Shown here in pieces: positions 6,946 to 14,105 of a DNA stretch of 17,698 bases (position 1 is its first letter; the number at the start of each line of letters is the position of its first letter). This DNA comes from an uncultured Oscillospiraceae bacterium (GTDB taxonomy: Bacteria; Bacillota; Clostridia; Oscillospirales; Oscillospiraceae): contig CAKTNW010000038.1 in the NCBI GenBank assembly GCA_934589145.1, positions 1-17,698 on the forward strand. The letters are read 5' to 3'. Below the pieces are notes generated by a model, which worked only from the letters and a program-made list of their open reading frames with translations, was not told the origin of the DNA and did no database searches. A program made the position numbers and the translations under genes.

Positions 6946-8358
6946 TCATGATGTCACTTGCTCTTGCCGCTGCGCCTCCTCATGGTCGTCCCGCTTATGT
7001 CCCATGGCCATGCGTTTCTCCTGCAATCGCCTGCGGCGCTTGGAGTCAATACGCAGCGTGGCGGGCGAGATCAGCGCGTCATGACGGAAGATATTGCCGA
7101 GGTGATGCAGCAGACGAAGGGTTGCGGGGAGTATGTTCACATTCTGAGCCATGGGTGTAGCCCGCGGCCGCTCTGACGATGCAATATGGCTCGGCGTAGC
7201 TGCTTGCTCAATGGTTTTCACCGCAAATTCTTCGGCGGACGGAGCCGACACGATATCCCGTTGTGTCGGCTGGATGCGCTCTGCTTCCCGGATGACGGCA
7301 TTCAGCAGCACACGAAATTCCTTCTGCTGGGATAGCGGCAGGTGCTGGCGCGGATTCTGATTATGAAACCGCACCAGCTCGTCCTTTACCTGATTCCACT
7401 GCGCATAGCACGCCGCCACCTCCGGCAGCTGCGCCAGCCGATCTACGATGGCGTCCACCGTGGCCTTTACCGGCTTGGGCAGATACCCGTACTGATGCTT
7501 GCCGCTCAGTTGGGAGAGCTGTTGTGGCAGCTCCCGCATCAGAGACTCTACCTCCGTGTCCAGGCAAGTCCGATGCTCCATCTGTGCGGTCAGCTCCAGC
7601 AGCTTCTCCTGCGCCGTTTGGATGCTGCGCTTATAGATCTCTTCTTTGCGGATGTAGACATCCTTCAGTTCCTCCCGGAAGATGGTGCCGGTGAGCTTGG
7701 AGCGCATAGTGAAGATGCCTTTCTTCGTCAGGTGTCCTATCTTCGGATCATCCGACCACACCATCATGTGGACATGGGGATGGTGTCCTTCATTGTGAAA
7801 CGCCGCGTACCACCGCAGCTTGTCCTGCGGGATGCGCAGCGCCTCCGCCAGTGTGCCGGACTGCTGGAGCAGCAGCTCCCGCCAAGCAGCGGTGTTGTCA
7901 TAGCCGGTCTGCACGGCGTCCTCACGCCGCAGGGAGAAGATGAACGTCCACACCCGCCCCTCGTGAGCGTCCAGCTCCGCCACCGCATTGTCCAGATCGG
8001 TGGCGGGCGCGGCGCTGAACAGTCCGTGTCCGCCATGCTTTTCCGCCCGCGGGCGCTGGGCGATGTACTTCATGTAACCGCTCTCCGGCTCCATCTCGTG
8101 CAGGTGAGAATCCAGCGCGGCGGCGATATACGCCGATGCTGTGGCACGGTTCGGCGTGGTGAGATAGTCCTCATACTCAAACAGCTCTTTTGTGTCGGGG
8201 TAGTTCTTCAGCAGATCCTCGATGAGCTGCAGTTGCTTTTCCGTCACCGGTCCGGTGTCGCTTGTGATCTCCACGCCGTCCCGCTTGGCAATGTATTTCA
8301 TGTATCCAGCCCTATTGCCGCTCTTGAAGTAGCCACTTTTCTGTATCAGTCGCGCCAC
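6946..8358 (-). CDS. Conjugative relaxase, MobP3-like
   Basis: A 470-aa protein that should nick at oriT and pilot the strand. It opens with MARLIQKSGYFKSGNRAGYMKYIAKR, typical of the MobP3/MobL relaxases in Firmicutes elements, and carries the metal-binding histidines in FHNEGHHPHVHMMVW (about 187-201). Residues 132-190 form the surrounding relaxase fold (EGRVWTFIFSLRRED, then LRWYAAF). The phrase GYMKYIA occurs twice, near residues 18 and 94. The C-terminal third is charged and rich in Arg/Gln, ending in basic KRRRRLQEKR, and may bind DNA or the coupling protein. The start is GTG at 8358 with GGAGG nine bases upstream, 3 bases beyond the stop of the accessory gene, so the two are co-translated. 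The nucleophilic tyrosine is probably near the N-terminus (Tyr10 or Tyr19) but cannot be assigned by eye. Confidence 0.88.
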   Translation of the reverse strand: MARLIQKSGYFKSGNRAGYMKYIAKRDGVEITSDTGPVTEKQLQLIEDLLKNYPDTKELFEYEDYLTTPNRATASAYIAAALDSHLHEMEPESGYMKYIAQRPRAEKHGGHGLFSAAPATDLDNAVAELDAHEGRVWTFIFSLRREDAVQTGYDNTAAWRELLLQQSGTLAEALRIPQDKLRWYAAFHNEGHHPHVHMMVWSDDPKIGHLTKKGIFTMRSKLTGTIFREELKDVYIRKEEIYKRSIQTAQEKLLELTAQMEHRTCLDTEVESLMRELPQQLSQLSGKHQYGYLPKPVKATVDAIVDRLAQLPEVAACYAQWNQVKDELVRFHNQNPRQHLPLSQQKEFRVLLNAVIREAERIQPTQRDIVSAPSAEEFAVKTIEQAATPSHIASSERPRATPMAQNVNILPATLRLLHHLGNIFRHDALISPATLRIDSKRRRRLQEKRMAMGHKRDDHEEAQRQEQVTS

Positions 8359-8361
8359 AGG

Positions 8362-8766
8362 TTACTGCCTCCGATGCAGCCGCAGGGCGTCCCGGAAGGA
8401 GAACGCGCCCTGGGTGTCGGTCACCTCCCGGACGCTGTAGCCGCGGTACTTGCGATACATCTCCGCGTCCATGTCGGCGTCCTCCGCCAACAGGTGGTTG
8501 GTGATGCTATGCTCCACTGCTAAGTTGAACAGCAGCTTGCCGACTCGGTTGCAGTACACGCCCAGCGAACCTTCCAGCACATCCAGCAGCACTTTGGGCA
8601 GAAACGCGCTGGCTCTGTTGGTGTGCAGGTAGCCGTCATAGAAGCGGATGGCTTTCTCCACGAACTCACTTTGGCTGCCGCAGTTGTCCGCACGGGCATC
8701 TTCCTCTACCATAGTTTTTGCCTCCGGCGTCAGCCAGAAGGCGTGCTTTTTCTTATTCGTTGCCAT
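8362..8766 (-). CDS. Relaxosome accessory protein, ribbon-helix-helix type (MobC-like)
   Basis: A 134-aa basic protein directly upstream of the relaxase. Residues 7-45 (KHAFWLTPEAKTMVEEDA, then SQSEFVEKAIRFYDGYL) form a strand followed by two helices, the ribbon-helix-helix pattern of MobC/CopG-like DNA-binding proteins. The middle region (FLPKVLLDVLEGSLG...LFNLAVEHSI) is helical and may mediate oligomers. An excellent AGGAGGTGA site precedes the ATG. By position it should bind oriT and help load the relaxase. The C-terminal 50 residues are not recognised. A transcriptional repressor role is also possible. Confidence 0.75.
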   Translation of the reverse strand: MATNKKKHAFWLTPEAKTMVEEDARADNCGSQSEFVEKAIRFYDGYLHTNRASAFLPKVLLDVLEGSLGVYCNRVGKLLFNLAVEHSITNHLLAEDADMDAEMYRKYRGYSVREVTDTQGAFSFRDALRLHRRQ

Positions 8767-8921
8767 TGGTGTTCACCTCCTAAAAATCGCGGCATGACCC
8801 CGCTGATTATCCCGTGATCACGCAGTTTTTCTGACTACCGACTCCTTCCGCGCCGATTTTTTGCCAGAATGACCCCTGCGCACTTTCCTCAAAACTGTCC
8901 GCACTGCGGGCAGAAGTGGGC

Positions 8922-8948
8922 GGGGTGGGACGCTCACGACCCCACCCC
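8922..8948. repeat. Inverted repeat in candidate oriT, GC-rich
   Basis: Perfect 8-base arms GGGGTGGG and CCCACCCC around an 11-base loop (8930-8940). It lies 13 bases from the next inverted repeat, and the pair could mark binding sites for the ribbon-helix-helix accessory protein or relaxase. Confidence 0.7.
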
Positions 8949-8961
8949 TTTCACCTGCTAT

Positions 8962-8981
8962 ACTTTCGGCGCACCGAAAGT
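8962..8981. repeat. Inverted repeat in candidate oriT, ACTTTCGG arms
   Basis: Perfect 8-base arms ACTTTCGG and CCGAAAGT with a 4-base loop CGCA. A short perfect hairpin beside an ATAG-containing flank is the usual layout of a relaxase recognition site, with the nick a few bases from one arm. Confidence 0.8.
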
Positions 8982-9113
8982 CCTCCGGAATCCGTCCAAA
9001 ACCGCTCCAAACAGCCGGGGCCGCTACCGTTACTCTCCCGCGCTCCTGTCTGCCCACACAGCGGCCCACAGGGGCGAACGTGGGGCGGCAGCACGGTCAA
9101 CTACATGCTGCGA

Positions 9114-9410
9114 TTATTTTGTCTCCTTCACCGCACCACTACCAGTCGGTGCAACGACAGGCGGTGCGTGTTTCACCTCTGCGGGAGCTGCCTGCGGCTT
9201 CGCAGTCTTGGGCGGGCGCTTGGGCTTGGCAGCAGGCGCAGCCCTGCTGTCCAGATACTCCCGCACCGGTTCCGGTACGGTTTTCTCGTAGAGTTGCCGG
9301 AGCGCGTCCTCCATACGGCTCTGCACGGAAGCGTTTTCCTTCTTCAGAGAAAACTCCAGCGCGTCCAGCTTGTCCTCCTCGAATGCGAGGGTGATGTTCA
9401 CTTTCTTCAT
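9114..9410 (-). CDS. DUF6103-like small protein of conjugative elements
   Basis: A 98-aa protein in two parts. Residues 1-50 (MKKVNITLAFEEDKLDALEFSLKKE, then SRMEDALRQLYEKTVPEPVREYL) look like a strand plus helices, as in small regulatory or ribbon-helix-helix-like proteins. Residues 55-98 are a low-complexity tail rich in Pro, Ala and Lys. Similar proteins are annotated DUF6103 in Firmicutes ICEs, always next to transfer genes; no function is established that I know. The ATG at 9410 has AAGGAGG about 6 bases upstream, and this site lies in the gap after the preceding gene's stop (9421), so the longer frame from 9428 is rejected. Confidence 0.7.
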   Translation of the reverse strand: MKKVNITLAFEEDKLDALEFSLKKENASVQSRMEDALRQLYEKTVPEPVREYLDSRAAPAAKPKRPPKTAKPQAAPAEVKHAPPVVAPTGSGAVKETK

Positions 9411-9420
9411 GTTGGCCTCC

Positions 9421-10608
9421 TTAATCATAGTTGATATACGGGATCTCCAGCCAGTGTGTCCAGCCGCGGCCTTCCAGCTGCGTTTTCACCACGCCGTATT
9501 TGGTACCCATGGCTTCTATCACTTCGCCGTTTCCGATGTATACGCCGATGTGTCCCTGCTTCCACACCGCCAGTCCCGGCGTGTCCGGCATGATTTGGAT
9601 CGCGCCCTTGCGCACGGCGTTGTAGTACATCTCGTTGGCGCCGATATCCGGCATACCGTTGCTGCCGTACTGTATCTCCATGGTCTCGCCGTTCAGCCAG
9701 CCGTAGCCTTTGATCAGTCCCACGCAGTCGGCGGTGCGCTCGCCCAGCCAGTTGGCCCGGATGAACGCGGCGTATTCTCCCACGCCCTCCGGGTACTGCG
9801 TCAGCTTGTATTGCAGCAGCTCCGGCGTCAGCACCTGTCCGTAGGTACCCCACACATAGCCCCAGCCGGAGTTCCATGCGTTGGTCACATAGGTCACAAG
9901 GTCGGCGGCGTTTTTGGCAGACGCATCCATAAGCATGGCGGCATCCAGCTCCACCGGTGCGCTGCCGCCTGCGGCGTATGCGCCGTCAAAGGTATCGCCG
10001 CCGCTGCTGCCGGTCACCATGGCGTAGATGTGGGCGGCATTGGCCTTGTCCTCCTCTGTCACCGGCTCGCCCTGCCACGCTGCCAGCTTTTCATAGACCG
10101 TGGCCAGCGGCAGCGGCACCGCCACATAGTAAACGGTCGTCTGCACCACCACCGAGCCGTCCTCCAGCTCCGTTGTCGTGGTGTCCACACGCTCCTCCAG
10201 GCGGTAGAAGCAGTCCACAAAGTTGGCGGCGGCGCGGCGGGTAGGCGCTTCATCTCCAAAACAGAGGGCAAAGAAAACAGCCTTGACCTGCAAGGGGTCA
10301 AGGCCGCCGCTTTCCGCCTTGGCATTCACGGCGGCTGTTGCCGCATCCAGAAGGGCAAAAGCTGTCCGCATCTCGGTGATGTGATCTTTGTATTCCGCAG
10401 GGATCTTGTCTGAGAATGCCGGACCATAAAAGGACGCGGACACAGCAAAGTCATTGTGTTCCACTGCGGCGGTGCCGAAGCAGCAGAGAAACGCTGTCAG
10501 AAGGATCAACGGCGAGAAGATGAGGGCAATGACCCAGCCCGCCGTTTTGCGGCCTTTTTCATTGGTCAGCACAGCCGCCGCCAGCCGTGCCAACACGGGG
10601 GACGCCAT
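9421..10608 (-). CDS. Membrane-anchored NlpC/P60-like cell-wall hydrolase of the transfer system
   Basis: A 395-aa protein with an N-terminal membrane segment (about 23-45, VIALIFSPLILLTAFLCCFG) and a long extracellular part. Residues about 240-395 look like a C40-type cysteine peptidase: Cys295 in TADCVGLIKGYGW and His353 in QGHIGVYIGNG are the expected catalytic pair. The middle region (about 100-200: GGLDPLQVKAVFFALCFGD, then AVPLPLATVYEKL) is conserved in ICE proteins of the CD1108 type. The Tn916 homologue (CwlT) carries an additional lysozyme domain, which I do not see here. It probably opens peptidoglycan for the channel. Its ATG at 10608 overlaps the VirB4 TGA by one base (TGATG), so the longer frame from 10701 is rejected. 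Confidence 0.85.
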   Translation of the reverse strand: MASPVLARLAAAVLTNEKGRKTAGWVIALIFSPLILLTAFLCCFGTAAVEHNDFAVSASFYGPAFSDKIPAEYKDHITEMRTAFALLDAATAAVNAKAESGGLDPLQVKAVFFALCFGDEAPTRRAAANFVDCFYRLEERVDTTTTELEDGSVVVQTTVYYVAVPLPLATVYEKLAAWQGEPVTEEDKANAAHIYAMVTGSSGGDTFDGAYAAGGSAPVELDAAMLMDASAKNAADLVTYVTNAWNSGWGYVWGTYGQVLTPELLQYKLTQYPEGVGEYAAFIRANWLGERTADCVGLIKGYGWLNGETMEIQYGSNGMPDIGANEMYYNAVRKGAIQIMPDTPGLAVWKQGHIGVYIGNGEVIEAMGTKYGVVKTQLEGRGWTHWLEIPYINYD

Positions 10609-12434
10609 CAGCGGCCACCCGCCGTGCCGAACAGTGCCGCCTTGTGGGGCGGCGCTTTCACCTCCAGCAGATACCGCTCCGCGCCGCACTTGAACAGGCA
10701 CTCGCCCCGCCGCGCGTGGCGGATCAGCTCAAACTCCGCCTCGTCCAATTGCAGCATATCCATATAGAACCGCCTGCCGATGGAGCCGGGGTTAAACAGA
10801 AACTGGTGAGGCGGGATGGCGAACAGCGGCTTGGTCATCTCACGCACCCCCTCCTGATCGAAGTCCTCCAGATTCTGAGATGCCATCAGCAGGGCGGAGT
10901 CCCGCTTCCGTACACGCTTCAGGCAGTTGCGGATATATTCAATGGCGGTGGGATTGGATAGCCAAAGATACAGCTCATCCAGCGCCGCCACCGTGTTGCC
11001 CGCTGTCAGCAGACGGTCTGACATATACGCCAGCACATTGAACAGCAGTGCGTTCCGCAGACTTTTGGCCGCCGTCAGCATGCCGCCTACGCCGAACACA
11101 AGAAACCTGTCGCCGGTAATGTTGGTATGCCCGTTGAAGAACGGCGCGTCCGCGCCCATGCACAGGGAGTGCAGCCCCAGCAGCACCTCCTGCAGCAGCT
11201 CCCGCGTATACAGGCTGCCCGCCTGATAGTGCCGCAGTTCCTCCTCCATAAGCGCGTACAGGTCGGAGAGGATGGGGTAGTCCTCCGGCGCAAGCTGCCG
11301 GAAGTCCGTTTTCTCTGAGATGCCCCACTTCTGATACAGCTTGGACAGCATGATCTCAATGGTATCCAACTGCGGGTCGGAGAACTCCTTGTAGGCGCGG
11401 AAGAAATCCTTCAGGAAGGAGATGTGCCGCGCCAGCAGCGTGGACTTGCGGAACGCCTCGGGGACGGACTCGTCGGGTTCGGACGTGTCTCCCTCATCCC
11501 AACACCGCACCTCCAGCACATTGATGCGCTTCTCACCGGCCATGAGGTCGATGAAGCAGCCGCCTAAATTGCCGCACAGTTCCTCCAGTTCATGCTCCGC
11601 ATCCAGTGAGATCACGGATTTCCCCGCCTCCAGCAGATTGCAGATCAGCAGCTTCATGAGATAGCTTTTTCCCTGACCGCTGTTGCCGAGAATGAGAGTG
11701 TTGGCGGAGGTCTTATCGCTTTCCCTACGGTCGAAGTCCACCACGATATTACTGCCGTACTTGTCCTTGCCGATGTAGATGCCCTTGGGATCTGTCTTGC
11801 CGGAGTAGTTGAACGGGTACAGATTGGCCACGCTGCCAGCGGGCAACACCCGCTCGAATTCCCGCCCCAGCGCATTGCGTCCCACGGGGCTGACGCAGCA
11901 AAATCCCTGCTTCTGCCGCAGGAGCAGCTTGTCCACATTCAGCTTGCAGCGCACCAGCTCTGTCAGCACATCGGTCTGCAATCGCTTCAGCCGCTCCATG
12001 CTGTCTGCCGTCATCTCCAGATACACGGCGCAGTGGAGCAGCGGCTCATGCTCCCGATGCATCTTATGTACCAGCTCCGCCACATCCCGCAGGTTGCTCT
12101 CGGCCTCCACGGTCTGACGCAGCTTGTTGGGGTCTGATCCGTCCAGCTTGTTCTTCTTGTTGGCGTTGTCGATGATCCGATCCTCCTCTCCGGGAGATAC
12201 CTGCCGGCAGTAGATCCGCAGGGTCACGCCGCTTTTCTCGCCCAAGTGCCGCAGGATGGCCTGGGCCTCGGTGCTGGCGGGATATTCCCGCAGCGCCCAC
12301 ACGCAGCGATAGGTGCTGCCGAAGATGTAATGATCCACCTCAAACTTCACCACACCTGGCGCGATGCAGTCCAGATAGGTGCGCAGGAAGGCTTCCTGCG
12401 GAGTGGGTTCTTTTTTCCGAAAAGGGTTTTTCAT
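10608..12434 (-). CDS. VirB4-family ATPase of the conjugation channel
   Basis: A 608-aa AAA+-like ATPase powering assembly of the type IV secretion channel at the inner face of the membrane. Walker A is GNSGQGKS (250-257), after VVDFDRRESDKTSANTLIL; Walker B is TVAALDELYL (481-490, Asp486-Glu487); a sensor-like MASQNLEDF follows at 518-526. The N-terminal 200 residues (YIFGSTYRCVWALREYP, then LHCAVYLEM) are the usual VirB4 front portion. SD GGAGG before the ATG at 12434 rules out the GTG at 12449. It directly follows the DUF3846 gene and overlaps the hydrolase start by one base. No frameshift or damage is visible. Confidence 0.94.
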   Translation of the reverse strand: MKNPFRKKEPTPQEAFLRTYLDCIAPGVVKFEVDHYIFGSTYRCVWALREYPASTEAQAILRHLGEKSGVTLRIYCRQVSPGEEDRIIDNANKKNKLDGSDPNKLRQTVEAESNLRDVAELVHKMHREHEPLLHCAVYLEMTADSMERLKRLQTDVLTELVRCKLNVDKLLLRQKQGFCCVSPVGRNALGREFERVLPAGSVANLYPFNYSGKTDPKGIYIGKDKYGSNIVVDFDRRESDKTSANTLILGNSGQGKSYLMKLLICNLLEAGKSVISLDAEHELEELCGNLGGCFIDLMAGEKRINVLEVRCWDEGDTSEPDESVPEAFRKSTLLARHISFLKDFFRAYKEFSDPQLDTIEIMLSKLYQKWGISEKTDFRQLAPEDYPILSDLYALMEEELRHYQAGSLYTRELLQEVLLGLHSLCMGADAPFFNGHTNITGDRFLVFGVGGMLTAAKSLRNALLFNVLAYMSDRLLTAGNTVAALDELYLWLSNPTAIEYIRNCLKRVRKRDSALLMASQNLEDFDQEGVREMTKPLFAIPPHQFLFNPGSIGRRFYMDMLQLDEAEFELIRHARRGECLFKCGAERYLLEVKAPPHKAALFGTAGGR

Positions 12435-12445
12435 ATGCCCTCCCA

Positions 12446-12799
12446 TCACAGCAAATAGAAGTCCATGCGCGGCTCCAGCTCCGGCTCCTGCCCGGTGAAC
12501 TGTTCCGGCTCACGGAACAGTTCCGTGTACCGCGCTACCTGCTCATCCGTCAGGGAGCAGAGACCGCCCTCCAGATCGTCTCCCACCAGAAAGAACGGCC
12601 CGCAGATGATGTCATCCTCCAGCCGCCGATTGGGTTCCATGCCGTTGAGCTTTCCCTCATCGTTGCAGCAGAGCAGCACGCCGTCCTCCATATACACCGG
12701 CTGGAACAGCCCCTGCACCTCCTGCTGGATGGCTTCCAGTCCGTCCGCCATCTCCTTTACATAGGGCGCTTTCCCCGGTTCGATTTTCAATATCCGCAT
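12446..12799 (-). CDS. DUF3846-like protein
   Basis: A 117-aa acidic protein beginning MRILKIEPGKAPYVKEM. The pattern of IEPGKxPYxKEI near the start, a central GLFQPVYMEDGVLLCCNDEGKLNGMEPNRRL, and CGPFFLVGDD is that of DUF3846, common in Firmicutes ICEs and phages and of unknown function; it also resembles anti-restriction or ArdA-neighbourhood proteins in distribution only. GGAGG precedes the ATG, with only one base between it and the stop of the preceding gene, so it is cotranslated between the 187-aa protein and VirB4. It carries no membrane segment or signal peptide. Confidence 0.75.
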   Translation of the reverse strand: MRILKIEPGKAPYVKEMADGLEAIQQEVQGLFQPVYMEDGVLLCCNDEGKLNGMEPNRRLEDDIICGPFFLVGDDLEGGLCSLTDEQVARYTELFREPEQFTGQEPELEPRMDFYLL

Positions 12800-12800
12800 T

Positions 12801-13364
12801 TTATTCCTCCGTTTCCGTTGTCAGCCACCGTGCGCCATCTACAAGGTCAAAGCTCTCATGGGTGGCATCCTGTTCGAAATAGATCGCCAGCAGCTCCAGC
12901 AGCTTCTGGCCCTCGGCGCGCCGCACGGCAAAGCCGCTGTCTCGAAGCTGCTGCTCCACGGCGGCATAGTGGACAGCGCCGTCCGTTTTCCGCTGCCGCA
13001 GTACGAAGCAGAACTCCCGCGAGGATGCCATCATGGTCTGCGTGTCGTCCAGATGCTGCCGATCCTGTGCCAGCAGCCTGCGGATGGCGGGGTTGTCCTC
13101 CTGCTCCAGCCGCTGGCGGTAGAACTGCCGGTTGTCCTGAAAGGACTCCTTGGAGTCCAGTGCCAGCAGCTCGATTTCCGCCATAGCCTTCAGCACGTTC
13201 AGCAGCGCCATTACCCGCGACCGGACGCCCTGCTCCGGCAGGACATTCAGGTTGGTGGGCTGCACAAGATAGAAGGTCAACTCGCCGTCCGCGGTCTGAA
13301 CGCCGCCTGCCGTGATGTCCTCGATGCTCACAAGCTGGCGGGTGGACTTTTTCCTTGTTTTCAT
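12801..13364 (-). CDS. Transfer protein resembling a VirB4 N-terminal segment
   Basis: A 187-aa cytoplasmic protein of no established function. It starts with basic MKTRKKSTRQL, then SIEDITAGGVQTADGELTFYLVQPTNLNVL, then long helices with ETNP-like EDNPAIRRLLAQD. The pattern of a short beta region carrying ITxGGVxTxDG and xxPTNLxVL, followed by helices, is like the N-terminal domain of VirB4/TraC/TrsE ATPases such as Tn916 ORF16. I infer a detached VirB4-like domain, or a VirB4 partner, and hold this loosely. The ATG at 13364 overlaps the PrgI stop by ATGA and has GGAGGG about 7 bases upstream. Conserved between PrgI and VirB4 in related ICEs, as far as I recall. Confidence 0.6.
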   Translation of the reverse strand: MKTRKKSTRQLVSIEDITAGGVQTADGELTFYLVQPTNLNVLPEQGVRSRVMALLNVLKAMAEIELLALDSKESFQDNRQFYRQRLEQEDNPAIRRLLAQDRQHLDDTQTMMASSREFCFVLRQRKTDGAVHYAAVEQQLRDSGFAVRRAEGQKLLELLAIYFEQDATHESFDLVDGARWLTTETEE

Positions 13365-13639
13365 ATCGGTTCCCTCCACTCGTAGTATTGCTGCCCGAAA
13401 AAGAAAAACGCTGCGGCGTAGCGCAGGAAATCCAGCATACTGACGCCGTCATGCCGAATGCAGAGAAAGGCCAGCGCCGCCGTGACCACCATAGGGACAA
13501 CAGCGCCGGTCTGGGCCAGCGCCACTGCCGACAGCAGCAATCCGATGCCGATGAACGCCACATCCCGCAGCGCCCATAGCCACAGCATAGGCCGAGCCGT
13601 CAGATTTTCGGGGTAAATATAAATTGTTCTCACCTCCAT
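13361..13639 (-). CDS. PrgI/VirB3-like membrane protein
   Basis: A 92-aa integral membrane component of the conjugation channel. Two hydrophobic helices (about 26-43 and 47-61) are followed by DGVSMLDFLRYAAAFFFFGQQYYEWRE, the characteristic QQYYEWRE-type tail of PrgI-family proteins, which accompany VirB4 in Gram-positive systems. It overlaps the next gene by ATGA. The start is uncertain: the ATG at 13639 has no Shine-Dalgarno upstream, while a perfect GGAGGTG lies inside codons 2-4, six bases before an ATT codon at 13624. The coding frame is not in doubt, only the first few residues. Confidence 0.85.
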   Translation of the reverse strand: MEVRTIYIYPENLTARPMLWLWALRDVAFIGIGLLLSAVALAQTGAVVPMVVTAALAFLCIRHDGVSMLDFLRYAAAFFFFGQQYYEWREPI

Positions 13640-13650
13640 GAGATGCAGAG

Positions 13651-13674
13651 CGGCCGCGGGTTTCCCCGCGGCCG
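13651..13674. repeat. 10-bp GC hairpin between RHH gene and prgI
   Basis: CGGCCGCGGG (13651-13660) pairs perfectly with CCCGCGGCCG (13665-13674). On the minus strand the loop reads GAAA, a stable GNRA-type tetraloop. There is no T-run after it. It lies between the stop of the ribbon-helix-helix gene (13689) and the prgI start (13639), so the likely roles are attenuating or processing the mRNA, or protecting the downstream transcript. Confidence 0.8.
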
Positions 13675-13688
13675 TTCATGTCGCTTAG

Positions 13689-13979
13689 TTATTCCGTTTC
13701 TGCATTGTCCAGCGCATTCTCAATGAGCTGGATGAGGAATTGCTTCTGCTTGAGGTTGTGTGCTGCCAGATACTTTTTCAGTCTATCGAAGAGTTCTGCC
13801 GGGATCTGTACCGCCAAGGTCCGCTCTGCTTTCATTCCGCCGCCTCCTTCAAAGTGTTCGGTGAAGATGCGCTCCACATATTCTGCCAGCGTCGCCAGCT
13901 CCATTTCTTCTTTCTCTGCCATGATTTTAGCGTGAAGCTCTGCCGGTATCATGGCGCAGAGGTTCTTTTTGCCCTCCAT
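13689..13979 (-). CDS. Tandem ribbon-helix-helix DNA-binding protein
   Basis: A 96-aa protein with two copies of one unit: KNLCAMIPAELHAKIMAEKE...YVERIFTEHFE (about 5-44) and RTLAVQIPAELFDRLKKYLA...LIENALD (about 53-91), joined by a GGGG linker. Each begins with a short strand and IPAEL, then two helices, as in Arc/CopG proteins. Such proteins normally dimerise to bind DNA; two units in one chain could act as a pseudodimer. AAAGGAG precedes the ATG by 7 bases. Placed at the head of the PrgI-VirB4 gene run, it is a candidate regulator of the transfer operon, or a relaxosome factor. No published name is recognised. Confidence 0.7.
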   Translation of the reverse strand: MEGKKNLCAMIPAELHAKIMAEKEEMELATLAEYVERIFTEHFEGGGGMKAERTLAVQIPAELFDRLKKYLAAHNLKQKQFLIQLIENALDNAETE

Positions 13980-14090
13980 CGGCCTGCTCCTTTCCTCGAT
14001 TTTGCAAGCAAAGCATACCGGAAGAAGTCATGGAAAGCTATTCACCAAACTCAACGAAGAAGCTATGTGAAACGGAAGCAATATTACCAA

Positions 14091-14105
14091 GGCGGCTATA
14101 CCGCC
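14091..14105. repeat. Small hairpin overlapping the methyltransferase stop
   Basis: GGCGG and CCGCC (14091-14095 and 14101-14105) flank CTATA and overlap the TAG stop of the methyltransferase fragment. The stem is only 5 bp and has no T-run, so a terminator role is doubtful. Confidence 0.35.

Larger units (their letters stand above)
8767..9113. other. Intergenic region, candidate oriT
   Basis: This 347-base gap lies just upstream of the relaxosome genes and has several inverted repeats: TGATCA-centred GTGATCAC (8812-8819), GGGGTGGG/CCCACCCC (8922-8929 with 8941-8948), ACTTTCGG/CCGAAAGT (8962-8969 with 8974-8981) and GGGCCGCT/AGCGGCCC (9018-9025 with 9060-9067). On the minus strand the third repeat is followed by ATAGCAGGTG, so the stretch reads AAAGTATAGCAGGTG, which resembles the AAAGTATAGTGTG arrangement beside the nick of pMV158-type origins, although the relaxase here is MobP. 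An open frame of 83 codons at 8818-9069 on the minus strand is unlike any protein I know and has no good start site. Confidence 0.55.

Noticed and set aside
7342..8523. Long plus-strand open frame (393 codons) opposite the relaxase
   Set aside because: It is the antisense shadow of a well-supported relaxase in GC-rich sequence, with no family resemblance.
8818..9069. 83-codon open frame on the minus strand in the candidate oriT gap
   Set aside because: No good ribosome site, composition of random GC-rich translation, no recognisable family, and it would cover all the oriT-like repeats.
9370..10413. Plus-strand open frame (347 codons) opposite the hydrolase gene
   Set aside because: Antisense shadow; histidine- and valine-rich translation typical of reversed GC-rich coding sequence.
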